Numbered from the stretch's first letter, positions 43,039 through 51,997 are shown. The stretch: DNA of 64,000 nucleotides from Roseomonas genomospecies 6 (GCF_008365375.1 NZ_QOKW01000013.1:62001-126000); one strand, 5' to 3'. Numbers and translations: made by a program. The notes: a model not told the origin generated them from the sequence alone.

Positions 43039-44703
43039 TCAGCTCTCCTGATACAGCCAGTTGCGCAGGATCGACACCGCTTCCTCCGGATGCTTCTCCA
43101 CGATCTCGCCCACCTTGCGCAGCGAGGAGGCGCGGACGCGGCCTTCGACGCGGTTGATGTCGATCATCTGCTCCAGCTCCTCGTCGGCCTGGGCGGCCTC
43201 CAGCGCCAGATCCTGGGCCAGCGCGCCGGTCGGCGCCGCCAGCGCCGCGGGCATGCCGCTCTGGTCGGCCAGCAGGCGGTCCATGTCGTCCTCCTCCTGC
43301 TGGTCGGCCTTCTCGAAGGCGCGGGTGATCAGCGGGCGGATGACCAGCAGGATGATGAGGACGGCGACGATGCCCAGCACGACCATCTCCGCGATGCGGA
43401 ACAGATCGTCCTTGGTCATGCCGAGAAAGAGTTCCTCCGGCTTCTGGATGTCGTCTTCCGGCGACCAGAAACGCATGTTGACGACTTCCAGCGTGTCGCC
43501 GCGCACCGCGTCCAGGCCGACGGCGGAGCGGACCAGCGCCTTGATGCTTTCCAGCTCCTGCTCCGACCGCGGCTGGTAGGCCGCCGGGTTGCCGTCCTTG
43601 GGCAGGCTGTAGGTGCCGTCCACCAGAACCGCGACCGACAGGCGGCGCACCTGCCCGCTCTCGCGGACATGGTTCTTGGTGGTGCGGCTGATCTCGTAGT
43701 TGATCGTCTCTTCGCTGCGGTTCTGCTTGTTCTGCGAGATCGGGCCGGCGTTGTTGCCCGACTGCGCGGTCGGCAGGTTCTGGTCCACGGTGACCGGCGA
43801 CAGCGGGTCGCGGTCGCTGCTCTCGTTCGCCTCGGTCACCGTCTGGGTGGAGCGGACGACCTGGCTTTCCGGATCGAAGATTTCCGACTGGGTGGTGATC
43901 CGGTCGAAGTCGAGGTCCGCCGACACCTCCGCCCGCACCTTGCCGTAGCCGACGGTGCGGCCCAGCAGATCCTCGATGATGCGGGCGATGCGGCTCTCGT
44001 AGGCGACCTTCTTCTCCTCCGCCGAGGCCAGCATGGCGTCCGCGCTGTCGTTGCCGGTGCCGCGGGCGAGCAGCGTGCCCTTGTCGTCCACGATGGAGAT
44101 GCGGCTGGGGTCCAGGTTCGGCACGGAGGCGGCGATCAGGTGCTGGATCGCCTGGATGTTCTCGCGCGACAGTTGGGCGCCGGGGCGCAGCTTCAGGAAG
44201 ATGCTGGCCGTCGCCGGGTTCTGCTGGCGCGCGAACATCTCGCGCTTGGGCAGGACCAGATGGACGCGGGCGTTCTGCACGCCGTTCAGGGTCTGCACCG
44301 TGCGCGCCATCTCGCCTTCCAGGGCGCGCAGGTGGTTGATGTTCTGCATGAAGCTGGTGGCGCCGAAGCCCTCGCCCTTGTCGAACAGCTCGTATCCGAT
44401 GGACCCGCCCGACGGCAGGCCGGCGGCGGCCATCCTCATGCGGGTCGGTCCCACATGCTCGGCGGCGACCATGATCTTCGTCCCGGTCTTGTCCACCGTG
44501 AAGGGGACCTTCGCCTCCTCCAGCTTCTTGGCGATGGCCGCGGCCTCGGTGGGCTGGAGTTCCGAATAGAGAAGCTCCATCTCCGGGGTGGAGAGGCGGG
44601 TCATCAGATAGACGAAGAATCCGATCATCAGCAGGCCGACGCCGCCGATCGCGGCAAGGCGCGCGGGACCCAGGTTGCGCAAGGTCTGCAGGAGGTTGTT
44701 CAC
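43039..44703 (-). CDS. fliF: Flagellar MS-ring protein FliF
   Basis: FliF builds the MS-ring, the membrane base of the flagellum. From GTG 44703 the protein is 554 residues, near the family norm. TM1 is at about 16-35 (RLAAIGGVGLLMIGFFVYLM). The YscJ-like periplasmic domains follow (LEGEMARTVQTLNGVQNARV, LSRENIQAIQHLIAASVPNL). TM2 lies near 440-460, and the C-terminal FliG-binding tail ends VEKHPEEAVSILRNWLYQES. GGGGA lies 7 bases before the GTG. The open frame continues to ATG 44766, but that codon is at the predicted transcription start, so GTG 44703 is preferred. Confidence 0.92.
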   Translation of the reverse strand: MNNLLQTLRNLGPARLAAIGGVGLLMIGFFVYLMTRLSTPEMELLYSELQPTEAAAIAKKLEEAKVPFTVDKTGTKIMVAAEHVGPTRMRMAAAGLPSGGSIGYELFDKGEGFGATSFMQNINHLRALEGEMARTVQTLNGVQNARVHLVLPKREMFARQQNPATASIFLKLRPGAQLSRENIQAIQHLIAASVPNLDPSRISIVDDKGTLLARGTGNDSADAMLASAEEKKVAYESRIARIIEDLLGRTVGYGKVRAEVSADLDFDRITTQSEIFDPESQVVRSTQTVTEANESSDRDPLSPVTVDQNLPTAQSGNNAGPISQNKQNRSEETINYEISRTTKNHVRESGQVRRLSVAVLVDGTYSLPKDGNPAAYQPRSEQELESIKALVRSAVGLDAVRGDTLEVVNMRFWSPEDDIQKPEELFLGMTKDDLFRIAEMVVLGIVAVLIILLVIRPLITRAFEKADQQEEDDMDRLLADQSGMPAALAAPTGALAQDLALEAAQADEELEQMIDINRVEGRVRASSLRKVGEIVEKHPEEAVSILRNWLYQES

Positions 44704-44777
44704 GCGCTGGTCCCCGATCGGATGGCCCGGCGGTTGCCCGGGAAGTTCTTGATTTCGCAGACGCAAAAAATCGAGTT

Positions 44778-44793
44778 TGCAAAAACCGCGCCG
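44778..44793 (-). promoter_or_regulatory. Sigma-54 (-24/-12) promoter of the fliF operon
   Basis: The minus strand reads CGGCGCGGTTTTTGCA. GG and GC are 10 bases apart, the -12 box TTGCA is perfect, and the -24 box CGGCGCG matches TGGCACG at 5 of 7. Predicted transcription starts near 44767, about 60 bases before the fliF GTG. Confidence 0.68.
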
Positions 44794-45128
44794 GGCTCTG
44801 CCTCGTGGCGCATGCTGGGCCGTCTTGATGAAGAGAGTGTTAATTCCTGGGCAGATATTGCCCAGTGACCGGCAAAATGTGCCTACCGATGCGCGCCTGC
44901 AACGCTTCCGCGCCGCCCACGGGGTGAGGGTAGGGAGTCGGTCTCGCCGTAAAGGCGCAGGCGGCGGAACGTAATCAGCGCAAGCAATTTAAAATTACCT
45001 CGAAAGAAGGAATAATGCTCGCGCATATAACCATTCTCTTTCTAGGGCTTGTTGGGAAGTAGGTAGTAAATGCGGCAACGGTGGTTGACTTTGCACCGCC
45101 GACGTCATAGCTGAGTTGCAATGGTCGC
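44794..45128. other. AT-rich intergenic region upstream of fliF and the XRE regulator
   Basis: This stretch holds no supportable gene. It should contain the activator sites for the fliF sigma-54 promoter and a promoter for the XRE gene. Positions 44980-45060 are notably AT-rich for this genome (for example CAATTTAAAATTACC). TTGACT at 45085 has no convincing -10 partner. No flagellar RNA or tRNA was recognised. Confidence 0.5.
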
Positions 45129-45142
45129 TTGGCAGATGCCAA
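45129..45142. promoter_or_regulatory. Perfect inverted repeat, possible operator
   Basis: TTGGCAGATGCCAA is a perfect 6-2-6 inverted repeat about 100 bases upstream of the XRE regulator start. It has the size and symmetry of a dimer-binding operator. The XRE protein itself is a candidate ligand (autoregulation). Confidence 0.45.
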
Positions 45143-45242
45143 AAAGATCGTGGCACAAGCACGTCGGAATCTTTCCAACGCAAATCCGAATGTTGCTTCG
45201 CGCGACAGCGGGCTTTGCCACCCTTACAGATGGGGGAACGCT

Positions 45243-45767
45243 GTGAAAAAACGTGGACGCGAAAAGAAGGAAGGCCTCAATGAGGTCGATGTGTTCGTCG
45301 GGCAGCGCCTGCGCGAATTGCGCATGCTCGCCGGGCTGAGCCAGAGCGATGTTGCGTCGGCTTTGGGGCTGACGTTCCAGCAGCTTCAAAAATACGAGCG
45401 TGGTTTCAACCGGGTGTCGGCCAGCCGGCTGTTCAAGCTGGCGCAGTTCTTCCGCGTTCCGGTCTCCGTCTTCTTCGAAGGGCTGGAGGAGCGTCACGCC
45501 GCCCAGGAAGCGGGAACCGCCGGGCCGCAGACGGAGGAAACGGAGGGCACGCTGCGCTCCCGCGAGGCGCTCATGCTCGCCCGCTACTTCCAGAACATCC
45601 GCGATCCTCAGGTCCGCGGGGCGATTCGGGAGCTTGCCGAGCGCTGCGCCAACCAGGCGGACAGCGCCGGCGGTCCGGGCCTTGGCGAGGATGTCGCGGA
45701 GATCGATCCGGCCGCCGTGCGCGGACGCCGCGGGCGCAGCGCCGGCCAGAACGTCGGACAGGCGTAA
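45243..45767 (+). CDS. XRE-family transcriptional regulator
   Basis: A 174-residue DNA-binding protein. The helix-turn-helix (about 17-72) reads VGQRLRELRMLAGLSQSDVA, then LGLTFQQLQKYERGFNRVSA and LFKLAQFFRVPVSVFFEGLE. This is typical of the alphaproteobacterial HTH_3 group found in many paralogues. The C-terminal half contains a helical segment (REALMLARYFQNIRDPQVRG) that may mediate dimerisation, and an Arg/Gly-rich tail. GTG 45243 has a strong upstream GGGGGA; the open frame extends to 45129 without conservation. Targets are unknown, though it lies next to the fliF operon. Confidence 0.85.
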   Translation: MKKRGREKKEGLNEVDVFVGQRLRELRMLAGLSQSDVASALGLTFQQLQKYERGFNRVSASRLFKLAQFFRVPVSVFFEGLEERHAAQEAGTAGPQTEETEGTLRSREALMLARYFQNIRDPQVRGAIRELAERCANQADSAGGPGLGEDVAEIDPAAVRGRRGRSAGQNVGQA

Positions 45768-45789
45768 GCCCGGACGAGCCGGAGCACTG

Positions 45790-46155
45790 TCACGGCCGCC
45801 TCGATCCGGCCCCCGATCCGGCCCTCACCCCGGCGATGGCGCTGGCGATGGTCATCCATTCGTCGCCGGGCTCCGCATCCAGAAGCGCCAGCAGGGGCGG
45901 CCAGATGCCCAGACGGCTGCGGCGGCGCTGGGTGACGAATCGTTCGATCTCCTCCGCCGTGGGCAGGCGGTCGGCCTTGCGCTGGTTGCACCGCCGATGC
46001 GCCAGCACGACGTTCTGTGCCTCGTCGATGCCGCCGTAGGCCAGCGGAATCAGATGGTCGAAGGTCGCCTTGGCCCCCACCGGTTCCCCGCAATAGAAGC
46101 AGCGCCCGCCTTGCAGCACGTCCATGAGACGGGTTTCGTCCGGACTGACGGTCAT
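45790..46155 (-). CDS. HNH endonuclease family protein
   Basis: A 121-residue protein with a compact HNH core. CFYCGEPVGAKATFDHLIPL provides the first zinc knuckle and the catalytic DH, and NVVLAHRRCNQRKADRLP provides the second Cys and the Asn/His helix. Its role may be in phage defence, DNA repair or be unknown; small chromosomal HNH proteins of this type are widespread. GGGAGG lies 9 bases before ATG 46155, which decides that start over GTG 46182. It follows the sensor kinase gene on the same strand but is probably a separate unit. Confidence 0.85.
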   Translation of the reverse strand: MTVSPDETRLMDVLQGGRCFYCGEPVGAKATFDHLIPLAYGGIDEAQNVVLAHRRCNQRKADRLPTAEEIERFVTQRRRSRLGIWPPLLALLDAEPGDEWMTIASAIAGVRAGSGAGSRRP

Positions 46156-46192
46156 GGCGGCGGCCTCCCTTGCGAAACTCACACCTGGAAAC

Positions 46193-47554
46193 TCACACCG
46201 GCAGGCGGATCAGCACGCGCAGGCCACCGTACGGGCTGTCGCTGAGCGTGATGTCGCCGCCGTGGCTGCGCGCGACGTCGCGGGCGATGGTCAGCCCCAG
46301 CCCGGCCCCGCCCGTCGCCTGGTTGCGGGAGCTGTCCAGGCGGAAGAAGGGCTTGAACACGTCGTCACGGGACGCCTGCGGAATGCCCGGCCCGTCGTCG
46401 TCCACCAGGATGTCGATGAAGCCGTCCTCCCGTTCCGCCCGCACCCAGATGCGGTCGCCGTGGCGCCGGGCGTTGGACAGAAGGTTGGCGAGGCAGCGGC
46501 GGGTGGCGTTGGGACGCAGGGGCATGGTCAGCCCGTCCGGCGCCACCAGGGAAACCTCCGCGCCCTCGCGGCGGACGCCGGACACGACCTCGTTCAGGAT
46601 GCGCGACAGGTCGGTCGGCTGCACGGCCTCCGTCCCCTCGCCGCGGGCGAAGGCCAGATAGCCTTCGATCATCGTTTCCATTTCGGTGACGTCGGTCAGA
46701 AGCTCCTCGACCTCCGGCCCGTCGCCCATCATGTCCAGCGCCAGCTTCATGCGGGTCAGCGGCGTGCGCAGGTCGTGGCTGACGCCGGCCAGCATCTCCG
46801 TCCGCTGGGTGATCTGGCGCTGGATGCGCTCGCGCATGCGCATGAAGGCGACGGCGGCCTGACGCACCTCGGTGGCGCCTTCCGGCTTGAAGTTGCGCAC
46901 GTCGCGGCCCTTGCCCAGCGCGTCCGCCGCCGCGGCCAGCCGCTTGATGGGGCGGATCTGGTTGCGCATGAAGATGATGGCGACGGTGAACAGCACCAGG
47001 GCCGAGCCGACCATCCACAGGATGAAGATGTAGCTGGTCGGGCTGAACAGGCGGCGTTCCGGCGACATCACCGACAGCACGCCGTCGGGCATCTGCACGC
47101 GGATCTCGTACCATTCGCGGGTGATGCGGGTGTTGATGGCGAAGGGCCGCCGCACCCGTTCGTGCAGCGCCTTGCTGAGCGTGTTCTCCAGCATGCCGCG
47201 CAGTTTCGGCGGGTTTTCGGGCAGGGTGCTGCCGGGTTCCAGCGTCACGATCAGGTCGGTGCTGCGGGCGGTGGCGGCCAGCGTCCAGTTGCGGCCTTCC
47301 GGAGTCGGGTCGTGCTCCAGCATACCGATGACCATGGCGATGTCGCCGGCCACCGCGAAGGCCAGCCGGTTCGTCATGGTATCCCAATGCCGGTCGTAGA
47401 AGATCCAGGTCGCCACCGCCTGCGCCAGGATGACCGGCGTCACGATGATGAGCAGCGAGCGCCCGAACAGCGTCCGGGGCAGGAACCGCTTCAGCAGCCC
47501 CGTCTTTTCCCGGCGCGGCAGCGGCATCGGTCCGGCGGCGGTGTCGGTGGTCAT
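46193..47554 (-). CDS. EnvZ-like sensor histidine kinase
   Basis: A 453-residue inner-membrane kinase paired with the upstream OmpR-type regulator. TM1 is at about 33-53, the periplasmic sensor at 54-173 and TM2 at about 175-197. HAMP follows at 198-250 (MRNQIRPIKRLAAAADALGK). The dimerisation/phosphoacceptor segment is LAGVSHDLRTPLTRMKLALD (His260), and the ATPase domain shows LLSNARRHGDRIWV, DDGPGIP and GAGLGLTIARDVARSHGG. The signal is unknown. It starts 26 bases after the regulator stop. Confidence 0.92.
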   Translation of the reverse strand: MTTDTAAGPMPLPRREKTGLLKRFLPRTLFGRSLLIIVTPVILAQAVATWIFYDRHWDTMTNRLAFAVAGDIAMVIGMLEHDPTPEGRNWTLAATARSTDLIVTLEPGSTLPENPPKLRGMLENTLSKALHERVRRPFAINTRITREWYEIRVQMPDGVLSVMSPERRLFSPTSYIFILWMVGSALVLFTVAIIFMRNQIRPIKRLAAAADALGKGRDVRNFKPEGATEVRQAAVAFMRMRERIQRQITQRTEMLAGVSHDLRTPLTRMKLALDMMGDGPEVEELLTDVTEMETMIEGYLAFARGEGTEAVQPTDLSRILNEVVSGVRREGAEVSLVAPDGLTMPLRPNATRRCLANLLSNARRHGDRIWVRAEREDGFIDILVDDDGPGIPQASRDDVFKPFFRLDSSRNQATGGAGLGLTIARDVARSHGGDITLSDSPYGGLRVLIRLPV

Positions 47555-47580
47555 GTCCCTGGTCCTCCGGCGGTACCCGG

Positions 47581-48279
47581 TTACGGGTCCGGCCTCAACA
47601 CGTAGCCTTCGCCGCGCACCGTGTGGAGGTAGCGCGGCTCCCGCGGGTCGGGTTCGATCTTGCGGCGCAGGCGGGTCACCTGGACGTCGATGGTGCGGGC
47701 GTTGCCGGCGACCTTGCTGCGCTCCGTCAACTCCTCGCGCGAGAAGATGGTGCCGGGGGAGGCGGCCAGAACGCGCAGCAGCCCGGCCTCCGCCGTGGTC
47801 AGGCGGATCACCTCCTCGCCCGCCCGCAGCTCGTCGCGGTCGGGCAGATAGATCATCGGGCCGAGCTTCACCGGCTGCGGCGGCGCCGGGTCCGCCGGGC
47901 GGCTGGCCTGACGGCGCAGGATCGAATTGATGCGGAGCAGGAGTTCGCGCGGGTTGAAGGGCTTGGCAAGGTAGTCGTCGGCCCCGGCCTCCAGCCCGGC
48001 GATGCGGTCGTCCGGCTCGCCCCGCGCGGTCAGCAGAAGGATGGGCAGGTCGCGTTCCCGCCGCAGCGACTCGGTCAGCTCCAGCCCGGTCTCGCCCGGC
48101 ATCATGATGTCGAGCACCAGCAGGTCGAAGGCCAGCCCGGCCAGCTTGGCCCGCGCCTCCGCGGCGTCCTTCGCGGTGCTCACCAGGAAGCCGTTGCCGG
48201 CGAGATACTTGCGCAGCAGTTCGCGCAGGCGGGTGTCGTCATCGACAACCAGGATATGGGGCTGGTCTTCTTCGGTCAT
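47581..48279 (-). CDS. OmpR-family response regulator (PetR-like)
   Basis: A 232-residue two-component regulator. The receiver has the acidic Asp13-Asp15 run (LVVDDDTRLR), phosphoacceptor Asp57 (LLVLDIMMPGETGLEL) and the YLAKPF lysine. The winged-helix output domain (about 135-230) carries RLTTAEAGLLRVLAASPGTI and RTIDVQVTRLRRKIEPDPRE. It pairs with the EnvZ-like kinase. In other alphaproteobacteria a similar regulator (PetR) is linked to the MarR-type PetP, and a MarR gene lies 3 kb away here. ATG 48279 fits the family; the open frame reaches 48315. Confidence 0.9.
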   Translation of the reverse strand: MTEEDQPHILVVDDDTRLRELLRKYLAGNGFLVSTAKDAAEARAKLAGLAFDLLVLDIMMPGETGLELTESLRRERDLPILLLTARGEPDDRIAGLEAGADDYLAKPFNPRELLLRINSILRRQASRPADPAPPQPVKLGPMIYLPDRDELRAGEEVIRLTTAEAGLLRVLAASPGTIFSREELTERSKVAGNARTIDVQVTRLRRKIEPDPREPRYLHTVRGEGYVLRPDP

Positions 48280-48329
48280 GGCGCGACTGTAGCCCAACCG
48301 CGCTCCACGCACCAAGGGAAGCGCGCCGG

Positions 48330-50504
48330 TCAGGCCACGGCGTCGGCGCCCGCGGTCAGTTCCGCCAGGGTGGACAGGATGCGGTTGGGCTGGGCGGGTT
48401 TGGTCAGCACGAGGCAGCCCGCGGCCTTGGCGGCGCGCACGAGGTCGGCGGACAGTTCCCCGGTCAGCAGGATCGCGGGAACGTCCCGCCCCAGAACGCT
48501 GCGAAGGGTCTGGATGCCGACCAGCCCGTCCGTCCCGCCGGGCAGCCGGTAATCGCTGAGAATCGCCGAGGGCGCCTGAAGCGTCGCCTGGGCGGAGGCG
48601 AGGGCGGAATCGAAACAGTCCGCCGCCATCACCCCGGCCCCGGCCTGTTCCAGAAGCAAGGTCAAGGAGTTGCGCTGCAGGGGATCGTCCTCGATCACCA
48701 GCACCTGCCGTCCGGCAAGACGCCCGGCGGGGCGGACGGGGCGCGCCGGTTCCTCCGCTTGGGCCGCACCCATATGGGACAATGCCGCTTGAGGCTCCGC
48801 GGAAGGTTGCGGACGGGCGGGGGCGGGCACGCGCGGCAGGGTGACCGCGAAGACGGACCCGCGCCCGACCCGCGACCGGACGTCCAGCGGGTGGCCGAGC
48901 AGGCGCGCCGTGCGGTCGACGATGGACAGGCCCAGGCCGGCGCCGCGCGACCCGTCGCGGGCAGGGTTGCCGATCTGGTAGAACTCCTCCCAGATCGTGC
49001 CCAGCTCGGCCTTGGCGATGCCCTGGCCGCTGTCCCAGACCTCCACCCGCACCGTGTCGCCGCGGGGACGCGCCCCGACCACCACACCGCCTTCCGCCGT
49101 GTATTTGACGGCGTTGGACAGCAGGTTGCGCAAGATCGGCTGAAGCCGAGCGGGATCGCTGCGCACCCAGGCGCCGGTCGGCACCACGGTCAGCCGCAGG
49201 CCCTTGCCCTCGGCCTCCGCCCGCAACTCGGCGGCAAGCTGTTCCAGCAGCGGAGCGAGGGGGAAGGCATCGACCTTGACCGGCACCACCCCGGCCTCCA
49301 GCCGCGACAGGGTCAGAAGATCGTCGAGCAGCCGCTGTCCCGCCTGGAGCGAGGCGGAGGCCATGGCGCCCAATTGCTGGAGCGTCGGATTGGGCGCTTC
49401 CTTCAGCAGCAGTTCATGGAAGGCGGCCAGCCCCTGCAACGGCTGGCGCAGGTCGTGGCTGACGGTCGCCAGCACCTTCATCTTGGCGAGGCTGGCCGTC
49501 TCGGCGCTGCGCAGGGCCTGTTCCAGCTCGGCCGTGCGCAGCCGGACGCGCTCGTCCAGGCCCTGGTTCGCGCGCAGCAGCTCGGCCCTGACCATCTCCT
49601 CCCGCCGGGCGCCGCCCAAGGCGAGCACGAAGAGCAGGGACGCGCCGGCCAGGATGCCGCCGCTGATCGCCGCGGTCCACAGGGCGCGCTCCCGCCAGGG
49701 CGCCAGCACTTCGGACAGGGGGCGGCTTGCCACCACGACGACCGGCAGGCCGGTCAGCATCCGCGCCGCGATGATCTGCGCGCCCTCGACCACCGCCGGG
49801 CTGTCGGGCGGGTCCCAGGGCTGGGGCCAGGCGGCGGTGGGCGGGGTGACGGCGCTGTCCGGCGGCCATTCCACCAGCTTCTCCCGGTCTCCGGTGAACA
49901 GGGCCAGCCGGGCATTCTCGCCCCAGCCGGCCTCGCCGTACAGCCGTGAGAAGTAGGCGCTCTGGATGCCCACCACCGCGATGGCCAGCAGGTTTCCCTC
50001 CTCGTCGCGCAGGGCGCGGCTGATGGTGAAGCGTTCCTGGCTGATGCTGGGACCGCGCAGGCGGGAACCGACATGCAGGCCCGGCGGCGGTCCCTGCCGG
50101 GCGGCCATATGGGCCTGTGCGTAATCCCGTCCGGACAGGTCGCGCGGCGGGGCCGGGTGTTCCGCGCTGTCCAGCAGCAGCCGGCCCTGCGCGTCGAGCA
50201 CCCAGACACCGCCGATCTGGGGCAGGCGTTCCGTGCGGGCGCGCATGGCGGCCTGGATGCGCTGCCCTTCGGCGGGATCGCGTCGGTCCCACCGTTCGAG
50301 CGCGTCCAGCAGCAGGCCCAATTGGGCGTCTCCCGATTCGATGGCACGGCTGGCGTGCTCGTCCAGGAGATGGGCGGTGGCGGAGAACTCGCGGAGGGCC
50401 TGTTCCAGCGTGACGTGGCGGTCGCGCGACGCCGACATGGTGGACACGCCGACGCACAGGGCGGCAAAGGTCAGGAAAGCGGCCACCAGATGGGCGCGCT
50501 GCAT
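48330..50504 (-). CDS. Hybrid sensor histidine kinase with C-terminal receiver
   Basis: A 724-residue membrane kinase. TM1 is at about 7-24. A periplasmic Cache-like sensor (about 25-270) includes GGVWVLDAQGRLLLDSAEHP and ISRALRDEEGNLLAIAVVGI, and TM2 is at about 275-297. A coiled coil leads to the HisKA domain (VLATVSHDLRQPLQGLAAFH, His350). The ATPase domain has LLSNAVKYTAEGG and GAGLGLSIVDRTARLLGH. A C-terminal receiver (about 600-715) has IEDDPLQRNS and ILSDYRLPGGTDGL. CGGAGG precedes ATG 50504. The ligand is unknown, and no cognate phosphotransfer protein is nearby. Confidence 0.9.
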   Translation of the reverse strand: MQRAHLVAAFLTFAALCVGVSTMSASRDRHVTLEQALREFSATAHLLDEHASRAIESGDAQLGLLLDALERWDRRDPAEGQRIQAAMRARTERLPQIGGVWVLDAQGRLLLDSAEHPAPPRDLSGRDYAQAHMAARQGPPPGLHVGSRLRGPSISQERFTISRALRDEEGNLLAIAVVGIQSAYFSRLYGEAGWGENARLALFTGDREKLVEWPPDSAVTPPTAAWPQPWDPPDSPAVVEGAQIIAARMLTGLPVVVVASRPLSEVLAPWRERALWTAAISGGILAGASLLFVLALGGARREEMVRAELLRANQGLDERVRLRTAELEQALRSAETASLAKMKVLATVSHDLRQPLQGLAAFHELLLKEAPNPTLQQLGAMASASLQAGQRLLDDLLTLSRLEAGVVPVKVDAFPLAPLLEQLAAELRAEAEGKGLRLTVVPTGAWVRSDPARLQPILRNLLSNAVKYTAEGGVVVGARPRGDTVRVEVWDSGQGIAKAELGTIWEEFYQIGNPARDGSRGAGLGLSIVDRTARLLGHPLDVRSRVGRGSVFAVTLPRVPAPARPQPSAEPQAALSHMGAAQAEEPARPVRPAGRLAGRQVLVIEDDPLQRNSLTLLLEQAGAGVMAADCFDSALASAQATLQAPSAILSDYRLPGGTDGLVGIQTLRSVLGRDVPAILLTGELSADLVRAAKAAGCLVLTKPAQPNRILSTLAELTAGADAVA

Positions 50505-50829
50505 GCCTCCGGCTCCTTCAGGGAAATACAAGTCAAAAAAATCGAAGCGGCGAAACTATGGGCTAAGCAACAAGCCCTGGACAACTCCGCCGAAGGGCAG
50601 GGTCCATTCTTCCGAAAGAGCCAAATGCCGCGGAACGGATCGGGCGCGCAGGGCTTTGGGCGAAGGGCTCGGGTTGCATCCGGGCCTTTCCATCCCCATG
50701 TAGGAAGGGTCGAATTTCTTTGGGTCTACGGTCCGCTTGCAGGTCGCTGCGTCTGGTCCTTCCCATCGGCGATTTGATGCGAACCCGCGGCGGGAGCGCC
50801 GTGGACAACCTCGTTCAAGGAACCACCAG
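50505..50829. other. Intergenic region upstream of the cold-shock gene
   Basis: These 325 bases separate the divergent hybrid kinase and cold-shock genes and hold no supportable gene. A long leader before a cold-shock gene is typical, because its mRNA structure controls translation at low temperature. The 5' end could not be placed. The last bases (TTCAAGGAACC) provide a ribosome-binding site. Confidence 0.5.
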
Positions 50830-51036
50830 ATGGCTACTGGAACCGTGAAATGGTTCAACACCACCAAGGGCTACGGCTTCATCCAGCCGGACGACGGCAC
50901 GGATGACGTGTTCGTCCACATCTCCGCCGTGGAACGCTCGGGGATCAACATTCATGAAGGCCAGAAGCTGTCCTACGAACTCCAGCGCGATCCCAAGAAG
51001 GGCAAGAGCGCCGCGGCCAACCTGAAGGAGGCGTAA
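50830..51036 (+). CDS. CspA-family cold-shock protein
   Basis: A 68-residue RNA/DNA-binding OB-fold protein. It has both RNP motifs, [10 protein letters not shown] and [10 protein letters not shown], after the standard start [20 protein letters not shown]. It melts RNA structure to aid translation in the cold or during growth changes. Length is normal. AAGGA lies about 8 bases before the ATG. Confidence 0.97.
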   Translation: MATGTVKWFNTTKGYGFIQPDDGTDDVFVHISAVERSGINIHEGQKLSYELQRDPKKGKSAAANLKEA

Positions 51037-51042
51037 TTTTCA

Positions 51043-51062
51043 GCTCCGATTCCTATCGGAGC
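51043..51062 (+). terminator. Hairpin after the cold-shock gene
   Basis: A perfect 8-bp stem, GCTCCGAT with ATCGGAGC, closes a TCCT loop 6 bases after the stop codon. A short T-run precedes rather than follows it, so termination strength is uncertain. Confidence 0.55.
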
Positions 51063-51190
51063 CGCTCATTCAGGGGTCGGTTTCCCCCAATCCTGCAACG
51101 GCCGCTTCACAAAAGAAACGCATGCTCCATGAACCACCGGGATCGCCCGGATGGTGCCATGGGGCACGATGACGATCACAGGAGGCATGC

Positions 51191-51445
51191 ATGGCATCCG
51201 ATAACCGCAGCGCGGATCGGAATGATCTCGACTCCATGACCCGCGAGTTTCTTGCGAAGGGGGGCAAAATCGTTCAATGCCCGCCGGGGTCCTCCGACAG
51301 CGTGGTGTACAAGCGCACCTCCTTCCGCCGCCGCGGCGCCGCGAACGCCGCGGGCAAGGACGGGGCGGAGGGCGCCGCCGGCACCCCGCCGACGGATGCG
51401 GCTCCCGCCGCCGCGGAACCGGCCCCGACTCCGGCCAAGGATTGA
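51191..51445 (+). CDS. Small hypothetical protein with disordered tail
   Basis: An 84-residue protein. Residues about 11-45 (DLDSMTREFLAKGGKIVQCP, then SVVYKR) form the only ordered-looking part. The EFLAKGGKI pattern recalls small transcription-associated proteins in other proteobacteria, but no family can be named with confidence. The rest is Ala/Pro/Gly-rich and probably disordered. A perfect AGGAGG lies just upstream of the ATG, so it is likely well translated. It has its own 154-base upstream spacer after the cold-shock gene. Confidence 0.65.
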   Translation: MASDNRSADRNDLDSMTREFLAKGGKIVQCPPGSSDSVVYKRTSFRRRGAANAAGKDGAEGAAGTPPTDAAPAAAEPAPTPAKD

Positions 51446-51483
51446 GTTGACCGGGGGGTGACGACCGGTTTCCGGCCCGGTTC

Positions 51484-51996
51484 CTACCGCTTCACGGCGG
51501 CGAGCCGGGCCGGCACCGGGGGCGCGAACTTCACCCGGTCCTCCTCGTCCATCATGCCCAGCATCACCTTGCGGAAGCCCTCCACGGCTTCCGCCCCGGC
51601 CATGCGGTAGGCGCGGGCGATCCGCTGCCGCTGCGTTTCGGAAAGCTGGCGTTCCAGCTCCACGCCCTTTTCGGTCAGTTCCAGCAGACGCTGCCGCCGG
51701 TCCCGCACGCCCGTCTGCTGCTGGATGAATTCCTGCCGGACCAGTTCCCCCAGAACGCGCGACAGGCTCTGCTTGGTGATCTTCAGGATCGCCAGAAGCT
51801 CCGACACGGTGATCCTCGGGTAACGCCCGACGAAATAGATGACGCGGTGGTGCGCCCGGCCGAAGCCGATCTGCGCCAGGATCTCGTCCGGCTCCGCGGT
51901 GAATTCCCGATAGGCGTAGAACAGCAGCTCCATGCCCGTGCGAAGTTCCTCTTCGCGCAGGAAAAGCTGGTTCACGCCCGCCTTTATGTCAGCCAT
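51484..51996 (-). CDS. MarR-family transcriptional regulator (PetP-like)
   Basis: A 170-residue winged-helix regulator. The core has IGFGRAHHRVIYFVGRYPRI, then VSELLAILKITKQSLSRVLG and RQEFIQQQTGVRDRRQRLLE, the recognition helix and the DxRxxR wing of MarR proteins. It resembles PetP, which in Rhodobacter is found with PetR; the ligand is unknown. It is divergent from ilvE across about 140 bases, so it may control ilvE and itself. ATG 51996 fits the family; the open frame reaches 52116 through the promoter region. Confidence 0.9.
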   Translation of the reverse strand: MADIKAGVNQLFLREEELRTGMELLFYAYREFTAEPDEILAQIGFGRAHHRVIYFVGRYPRITVSELLAILKITKQSLSRVLGELVRQEFIQQQTGVRDRRQRLLELTEKGVELERQLSETQRQRIARAYRMAGAEAVEGFRKVMLGMMDEEDRVKFAPPVPARLAAVKR

Positions 51997-51997
51997 G

